Below, piece by piece: positions 58,548-64,000 of a DNA stretch of 64,000 nt. The notes below the pieces were generated by a model that saw only the letters and a list, made by a program, of their open reading frames with translations, was not told the origin of the DNA and did not search any database. Source of the DNA: Cryptomeria japonica (taxonomy: Eukaryota > Streptophyta > Pinopsida > Cupressales > Cupressaceae); NCBI RefSeq assembly GCF_030272615.1, contig NC_081408.1:765009330-765073329 (forward strand), read 5' to 3'. Position 1 is the stretch's first letter; every line of letters begins with the position of its first letter. A program made the position numbers and the translations under genes.

Positions 58548-61500
58548 ATGGAACCTAATTTGAATAGCCTTTTTAACGAGGACATGGGTAATTCCTCTAA
58601 TCCTCCTAATGATGAAGAAGCTCTCCCTGAGGTTTCTAAAGAACAACTTTCGAAATTGGATAACCAATTTGACGATTTTCGACAATGGATGTCTCAAGAA
58701 TACCCTGATAGTCAAGCTCTTCCTTTAATTGAGGGTCTAAAACGTATGCTTCAAAGTGATAAGAATGGAATTGATATTTTGCGTGGTATTGCACACATCG
58801 TGGATTCGAATGTGATGCCTATGAAGAGTTGTGCTGAAAATTTGGGTTATACACAACCTCCTACACAAGTCAATCATTCTATTCCTTTGATGACTTCTAT
58901 TGCTAGTATACCTACCTTTACATCAAACATAATGGCTACTTCTACACAAGACATTCCTCCTATGATCACCAGTCATGGGGGCAACCCTTCTTCTTCAATT
59001 AACCCTCTTCCTTCATTTAATCTGACTTCTTCATTCATTCCTTCAATGAATGTCCCTATTATATCTCCACAAATGAACATGACGCAAGGGGGCAATTCAT
59101 TCAATCATTCCATTCCTCCTTGTAGTGTTCCTCCTGTCCAATCATCTCCTATGACTAACTATCATAGGGTCCCACCACCTTACTCTTTACCTTCTTTCAA
59201 TAACATAACACCTCCATCTCAATCTAACACATCCAATATGAATTCTTCGACTGAAGAGACCATTAACAATCTTGCACAAACTGTCTCTTCTTTACAGCAA
59301 CAAATTGCCTCTATGAATCAATCTAAGTTTAGTGTGCCCACATTTGATGTTGCGAGCCCACTTTCTCTTGACATTGTTCGAGCTATTCCCCCTAAACATG
59401 TTGAAATCCCGCATTTGGAACTTTATAATGGTAAAGGAGATCCTCTAACACATGTTAAGACTTTTCAAACAATTTGTACTGATTTTGCTTATGACCAAAG
59501 GTTGCTTGCAAAACTGTTTACTAGAACATTAAGAGACAAAGCCCTACAATGGTATTGCTCGTTGCCTTCCTATTCTATTTCTTCTTTCGAACAACTTGCA
59601 AATGCTTTCATTCAACAATTTCAAAACAATATAAGTCCTAAAGTTACTTTGATTGATTTAATGCATTGTAAACAAGGTGTTAAAGAAAAAGTGACTGATT
59701 TCATTGGTAGATATAAGCATTTGTATGCTCAAATTTCTTTTCCAGTGCCTGACAATGATATTCAAAGAATCTTTATTTCTAATTTACAAAAAGATATTCG
59801 AGACAAACTTCTTTTTTCTGAGTTTACTTCTTTCCAACAGTTGTGTGCAACTCTTCACAATTATCAACTGACTGTGAGTCAAATGGAACAATCACATCCT
59901 ATGGCTCCGAGTGATAAGGGTGATAGCAGTCAACAACCATTTGGGAAGTTTAAACCGAACAGAGATTCCATCAAATTCAATGAAAACATCATCAACAACA
60001 ATGTGAATGCAGCATCAGGTGTGCCTCCTATTTCTAAATTTTTCAAGAAAGAAAGAAAGTATACTCCTTTGAATGAATCATTGCATAGTATTATGAATAA
60101 GTTATTGGAACAAAATGTGCTTACTCTTCCTCCTATAAGACAAATTGATCCTGCAAAGATTACTTCACCTTATTTTGATAACAAAGCCTTTTGTCAATTT
60201 CATCGTCAGCCTGGGCATGATACTGAAAAATGTTTTTCTTTAAAGGGTAAAATTCAAGATTTGATTGATAATAATACTATTTCTGTTTCTGGAGTGAATG
60301 ATAAAGGCAACACATCTGTAGCTCCTCCTAACCAAAATCTTCAGATTTTCACTGATCCATTGCCTTCTCATGCCTCTAATGCGATTGAGACTAATGATTC
60401 CTCTTTTTCATCTGATGGTCTTGTGTCTATGGCTCCGAATGTGATTAACTTTGTAGAGCAGCAAGAAATCCCTAAAGAACCTTCCATCACATTTGATTCC
60501 AATGAAACCATTAGGGCACCTGATGGTCCTTTATACATAGTTGCAAAAGTCAAGAATACACCTTGTCGTGGAGTGCTTATTGATCCTTCGTGTATGATTA
60601 ATGTTATTACTGAAGAATTCCTTTTTACTTTGCAATTGAATCAAGTGATCTATGACAAAATGGATGTGATTGTGAAACTATTTGATGCATTTTCTTCTCC
60701 TGCAATTGGTTCTATTACATTGCCTATTGAGGTCCATAACAAATCTCTTGATGTGAACTTTGCTATTATTCCATCTTCCGAACAATTTCGTGTGAAGCTT
60801 GGTTATCCTTGGCTATCTTCCATGAAAGCTATTGCTTCTCCTATTCATAAGTGTTTGAAATTTCCCCATAATGGTGAAGTTGTTACTATCAATCATGGTC
60901 TCTTTAAACTAGCTGAAAGAACTTCTAGTGTTCCTATTGATTACTTTTGGCCTAAACAATTCCAATCTCTTCCTCCGCGAAGTGATCATCTTTTCAAATC
61001 TTATCAAAAGTGGAAAACAGATATGATCTTATCTCTAAGTGAACCTAGAACACCTAAACTTGACATTCCTATCATTCTTGAGAAGGAAGTTCTTCCTTTG
61101 AAAGATAAAACTAATGTCTTTCCTCAAGAAGATTCCCAACCCATCCCTATGGATGTGACTATGTCTATGCCTAACAAACTTCCTAAGAGTGGACCTATAC
61201 CTCCTCGTCATGATGGACTTGGTCTTCTCCCTAAACCAAATATTCCTCCTTTATATGGAGCAGTTCCTCCTCCTTCCTTTTATAGAGAGAAGAGACCTTC
61301 TTCTTCTCCTATTATCCAGCCTAAGAGACCACAACCTAAACACCCAAGTGATAGGGATGAGAACATTCCTCCTCCTCAATCTTCTTCACTTCCTACTAAG
61401 ACTAGACGAAATCGTTCTGCACAGGAACGCCGGCGAAAGTGTCGTCTTAGAGCTCAAACTTTGCAATCTCCAAAAACACCTTCAGCAAGCATTATTCCAT

Positions 61501-61859
61501 TTTCTCCTCAGCCGGACATTGAGCCTAAATCTCCTAAACATAAGATGCATGATGGTCTTGATCTTGTGCGAGTTAAAGATCCTATTTTTATAAATCTTGA
61601 TGATGATATAGATGAAAATGTTATTCATGATGAAAATGCTACTTCTCCTGTTCATTCTGATAGTGAATATGAACTTGTTGATGTTGATAACCATTTATCT
61701 AATGAATTTTCTAAAGCACTTAGCCTAGCTCCTAGACAAGAACAATGTGGCTCGGGACATGAACATAGCCCTTGTTTGGATCTTGTGATAGCTCCATTTG
61801 CTGTGTTGGATGTTCCTCCTCTAGCGTGTTCCCTGCCTTCCCGAAACATTGATCAGTAA
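58548..61859 (+). CDS. Gag-protease-like polyprotein of element G, intact, 1,103 residues
   Basis: The ATG at 58548 is the first in frame after an upstream stop. Order: acidic N-terminus; Pro/Ser/Met-rich low-complexity part (about 100-235); short coiled coil (about 238-258, NLAQTVSSLQQQIASM); Gag domain (about 285-450, ELYNGKGDPLTHVKTFQT, KALQWYCSL, RIFISNLQKDI); CHHC knuckle (about 549-562, CQFHRQPGHDTEKC); retropepsin-like domain (about 674-800) with LIDPSC where active proteases have Asp-Ser/Thr-Gly; Pro-rich tail; Arg-rich motif (about 955-972, RRNRSAQERRRKCRLRAQ); acidic end. It would form particles and bind RNA. The DPS change casts doubt on protease activity. It is homologous to Tat gag. 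Confidence 0.85.
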   Translation: MEPNLNSLFNEDMGNSSNPPNDEEALPEVSKEQLSKLDNQFDDFRQWMSQEYPDSQALPLIEGLKRMLQSDKNGIDILRGIAHIVDSNVMPMKSCAENLGYTQPPTQVNHSIPLMTSIASIPTFTSNIMATSTQDIPPMITSHGGNPSSSINPLPSFNLTSSFIPSMNVPIISPQMNMTQGGNSFNHSIPPCSVPPVQSSPMTNYHRVPPPYSLPSFNNITPPSQSNTSNMNSSTEETINNLAQTVSSLQQQIASMNQSKFSVPTFDVASPLSLDIVRAIPPKHVEIPHLELYNGKGDPLTHVKTFQTICTDFAYDQRLLAKLFTRTLRDKALQWYCSLPSYSISSFEQLANAFIQQFQNNISPKVTLIDLMHCKQGVKEKVTDFIGRYKHLYAQISFPVPDNDIQRIFISNLQKDIRDKLLFSEFTSFQQLCATLHNYQLTVSQMEQSHPMAPSDKGDSSQQPFGKFKPNRDSIKFNENIINNNVNAASGVPPISKFFKKERKYTPLNESLHSIMNKLLEQNVLTLPPIRQIDPAKITSPYFDNKAFCQFHRQPGHDTEKCFSLKGKIQDLIDNNTISVSGVNDKGNTSVAPPNQNLQIFTDPLPSHASNAIETNDSSFSSDGLVSMAPNVINFVEQQEIPKEPSITFDSNETIRAPDGPLYIVAKVKNTPCRGVLIDPSCMINVITEEFLFTLQLNQVIYDKMDVIVKLFDAFSSPAIGSITLPIEVHNKSLDVNFAIIPSSEQFRVKLGYPWLSSMKAIASPIHKCLKFPHNGEVVTINHGLFKLAERTSSVPIDYFWPKQFQSLPPRSDHLFKSYQKWKTDMILSLSEPRTPKLDIPIILEKEVLPLKDKTNVFPQEDSQPIPMDVTMSMPNKLPKSGPIPPRHDGLGLLPKPNIPPLYGAVPPPSFYREKRPSSSPIIQPKRPQPKHPSDRDENIPPPQSSSLPTKTRRNRSAQERRRKCRLRAQTLQSPKTPSASIIPFSPQPDIEPKSPKHKMHDGLDLVRVKDPIFINLDDDIDENVIHDENATSPVHSDSEYELVDVDNHLSNEFSKALSLAPRQEQCGSGHEHSPCLDLVIAPFAVLDVPPLACSLPSRNIDQ

Positions 61860-62614
61860 GATCGGGGGGTAGATGACGTGCTAGACTAGTTTCATTAGCA
61901 TAGCAGATTCTCTCCTCCTTTCTTGTGTTACTTCTTCTATATGTACTCTCATTCTTCTATTTGTTGTCCTTAGTGTTGTCTACTTGAGGACAATGCAAAG
62001 TATTGAGATCTCTCGATCTCTCTCATGTTGACTCAAAAGACACATGTGTTCCCTTCTTCTAGGTGACCTTACTTGATTGGGGAATGAAGAACAATTATGC
62101 ATACATACATATGATATATATACATGACTTATCATACAGCATACTGACCCCGAGGAAAGCAAAGTCACCTCGTGCTTTGTGTTTTGTGTCTATTATCCTT
62201 GGGTTTATCTCACACTTGGGGGATAAATCCTTGCGATAACGTGCTCCTTTCCTTTCTCATTTCTTATGTGTATCACTACGTTAAAACAATCACCCCCGGT
62301 GAGGCGTGTGCGATCGCTTTAACGTAGGGGGGCATACATCCCGTTCATATCTTTTCAAGATACTTGAAAATTTCTTGGTAAAACCTTGCCTTGAGAATTT
62401 TTTGATATCTTTCTTGCATGACTCATAGTGAGGGAACCTTACTACTGACAGTCATGGTTCTCCCTCATGATCTTCCCTTTTACTTGGTCAATTGAAGTCG
62501 TAAGATCCTTAGTCCACTGGGGGCTTGGTGTATCTTGCCTCCTTGACGTGGTGAAAGTCTCTCAATGTTGTTTCCTTGTACTTTACCGGAAGTATGAGGA
62601 TACATACTCCCACT
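61860..62614 (+). other. 3' untranslated region of element G
   Basis: No ORF on the plus strand. A perfect 10-base inverted repeat, CTACGTTAAA (62276-62285) and TTTAACGTAG (62318-62327), encloses 32 GC-rich bases. Confidence 0.6.
62276..62327 (+). other. 10-base perfect inverted repeat, possible RNA hairpin
   Basis: The arms CTACGTTAAA and TTTAACGTAG flank ACAATCACCCCCGGTGAGGC and twelve more bases. The loop contains smaller palindromes (CACCCCCGGTG, GCGATCGC). Confidence 0.6.
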
Positions 62615-62629
62615 AAAGTGGGGGCTAAA
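62615..62629 (+). other. polypurine tract of element G
   Basis: AAAGTGGGGGCTAAA ends at the base before the 3' LTR. Confidence 0.8.
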
Positions 62630-63829
62630 TGTAGCGTCCTAAAATTGCGACACTTGCAATTTCGACTGCATTTTGGTCTTCACGATAGCGACGCAACACG
62701 CAACCTGAATGGAGACCCTGAAACTTTCTCACGACACCAAAAACTGCATTTTTCAAGCACCCTAGCCTGAACCTCCTTGCACCCTGCGGTCCCAGGAGGT
62801 GGGACCAGAGCGCCCAGCGCCCTGGTCCCTGGGTCCTATTTTGGGCCCGGTCTCCTAAGGGGCTCGGGTCTTTTTGTTTGCAATTTGGAAATTAACTTTC
62901 CTGGTCGGCCTAAGGTCGGAAAAATCAGTCAATCAGCCCTAATTGACAAGTATATAAACTACATTTTCCTCTTTCATTCGACATGATGGAAAAGGCGTGG
63001 AAACTATACTCAAGCATTCAAGCATTCAAGCATTCCTTCAAGCAATTGATCATTTCAAGTCTCCATTCAAGGCTAAGTGTTGCATTCAAGACAAGGATTC
63101 AACCATTGAAGAGGAGATCACATACTACATGCTACAACATACAACACACACAACATACAACATCTAAACCTTCGCACATAAGGATACAAACATCCTTAGA
63201 AAAAGGTATTAGTACTTGTTTTACAGTCATTTACATTTACAGCTCTTGCTCATTTCTTGGTTAATTCCAAAATCGGGGTTTGACCTAAAGGCAAACCCCT
63301 AATCCCTAACCCCCCAATCGTCTTCGCTTTTCTGTGTGTAGGTTGCAGGTACGTGGCTGAGATTGAAGATCTGGAATCCTTGTGCAGAGACGAACAGATC
63401 CCTCTTCGTTTCGCGGATTTTTCGGAGGACCATGGCGTCGGGCGCCATCGTCCCGACAACTTTTGCTCAAATTTGCAGGACAGCGCCGTATCGACATTTT
63501 ACTACTAATTCCAGGTCCGCAGCTTCATCCTATAATCCGAACTTAGTTTATAAGCAAATCTTTGTCACTTTCTATGCATTCCTAGCTCAATTCCTTTATC
63601 AATATTCTTTACAAAAGAGGGTAGCCTTGCTGTCTTGACCCTTGAAATTCATTTAGCATCCAATCTTGCATTGCGTGGGATTGGATCTTATGAGTTTCAA
63701 CCCCTCTTTTGAATGTAAAGTCTCTCCCCTAAGTGAAAACCATCGAATCCTAGTGAACCTCCCTTCTCTCTCCTCGGAGTTGGAAGAGGGGAGAACAACT
63801 AGGGTTCGATCGCGATTTTCCACTTTACA
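62630..63829 (+). repeat. 3' LTR of element G
   Basis: 1,200 bases colinear with 56084-57283 without gaps; it ends CACTTTACA. Confidence 0.95.
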
Positions 63830-63834
63830 ATACT
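63830..63834. repeat. target-site duplication of element G, right copy
   Basis: ATACT, identical to 56079-56083. Confidence 0.93.
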
Positions 63835-63972
63835 ATCTAGCCTTAGTTATGTTTTTGCTCTATTTAGTTCATTGATTTTTGCTTATGGGTTTAGCTGGTT
63901 TTACTGGTCATTTGAGCTTCTTTCCACTCTCTTAATTTATGGTCAAATCGGCTCTAGCAAGATATATATATA

Positions 63973-64000
63973 TATAGTCACATAAATCTGTCATGTTAAT
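63973..64000 (+). repeat. probable start of a third Tat LTR, plus orientation
   Basis: TATAGTCACATAAATCTGTC is, apart from A for G at the second base, the reverse complement of the Tat LTR end seen at 19186-19205 and 54227-54246. It follows a TA repeat, as the other Tat ends do. Only 28 bases are in the window. Confidence 0.55.

Larger units (their letters stand above)
56084..63829 (+). mobile_element. Element G: LTR retrotransposon with only Gag-protease
   Basis: A complete 7,746-base element: two 1,200-base LTRs, primer site, 1.24-kb leader, one 1,103-codon ORF, about 770 bases of 3' sequence and a polypurine tract. ATACT duplications flank it. Nothing between ORF end and LTR encodes RT, RNase H or integrase. 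This matches the class described as terminal-repeat elements with a GAG domain (TR-GAG). The LTRs differ at about 20 sites by eye (near 1.7%), so the insertion is recent compared with its neighbours. Confidence 0.95.

Overview
The window looks like repeat-dominated nuclear DNA from a seed plant with a large genome. A gymnosperm such as a conifer is plausible from the size and slow decay of the elements, but the sequence alone does not prove it. I see no host single-copy gene, no rRNA or tRNA gene and no prokaryotic feature. Almost every coding signal belongs to LTR retrotransposons or to one LINE fragment. Element names used here (Tat-A, Tat-B, R1, R2, R3, G) are local labels. || Layout. (1) 1-3385: R1, a minus-strand, left-truncated copy of an LTR family that has gag-like and ORF2 genes but no recognisable polymerase. 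(2) 3386-4220: AT-rich non-coding DNA with a TG microsatellite. (3) 4221-19205: Tat-A, a minus-strand Ty3/gypsy element of the Tat/Ogre type (extra ORF1, gag, protease, RT, two RNase H domains, integrase, then an antisense plant-mobile-domain gene); its 3' end is missing. (4) 19256-21120: a 5'-truncated LINE with an RNase H domain. (5) 21327-54246: Tat-B, the same family with both LTRs, about 17.4 kb once its passengers are removed. R2 (34067-49617, plus strand) sits inside its gag and is flanked by AATTT duplications. R3 (36398-43932, minus strand, same family as R2) sits inside R2 and is flanked by ATTAG duplications. This three-level nest gives the insertion order Tat-B, then R2, then R3. 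(6) 54247-56083: long microsatellites and an unrecognised 133-residue ORF. (7) 56084-63829: element G, a young-looking element with two 1,200-base LTRs, ATACT duplications and one intact 1,103-residue Gag-protease ORF but no RT or integrase. (8) 63835-64000: flank, ending in what looks like the first 28 bases of another Tat LTR in the opposite orientation. || How the parts relate. The Tat elements are the only ones here with reverse transcriptase and integrase, and both copies are broken. Element G has the same kind of Gag, the same unusual CHHC knuckle and nearly the same primer-binding site, so a Tat-type element could have supplied its enzymes. The R family has a different primer site (initiator-Met type) and encodes a coiled-coil protein with five zinc knuckles plus an ORF2 product of about 1,120 residues that I cannot assign. 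With no polymerase in three copies, it too would need a helper. The R family is my main candidate for an undescribed system. The antisense mobile-domain gene and the inverted AGCGCT motif arrays of the Tat elements come next.
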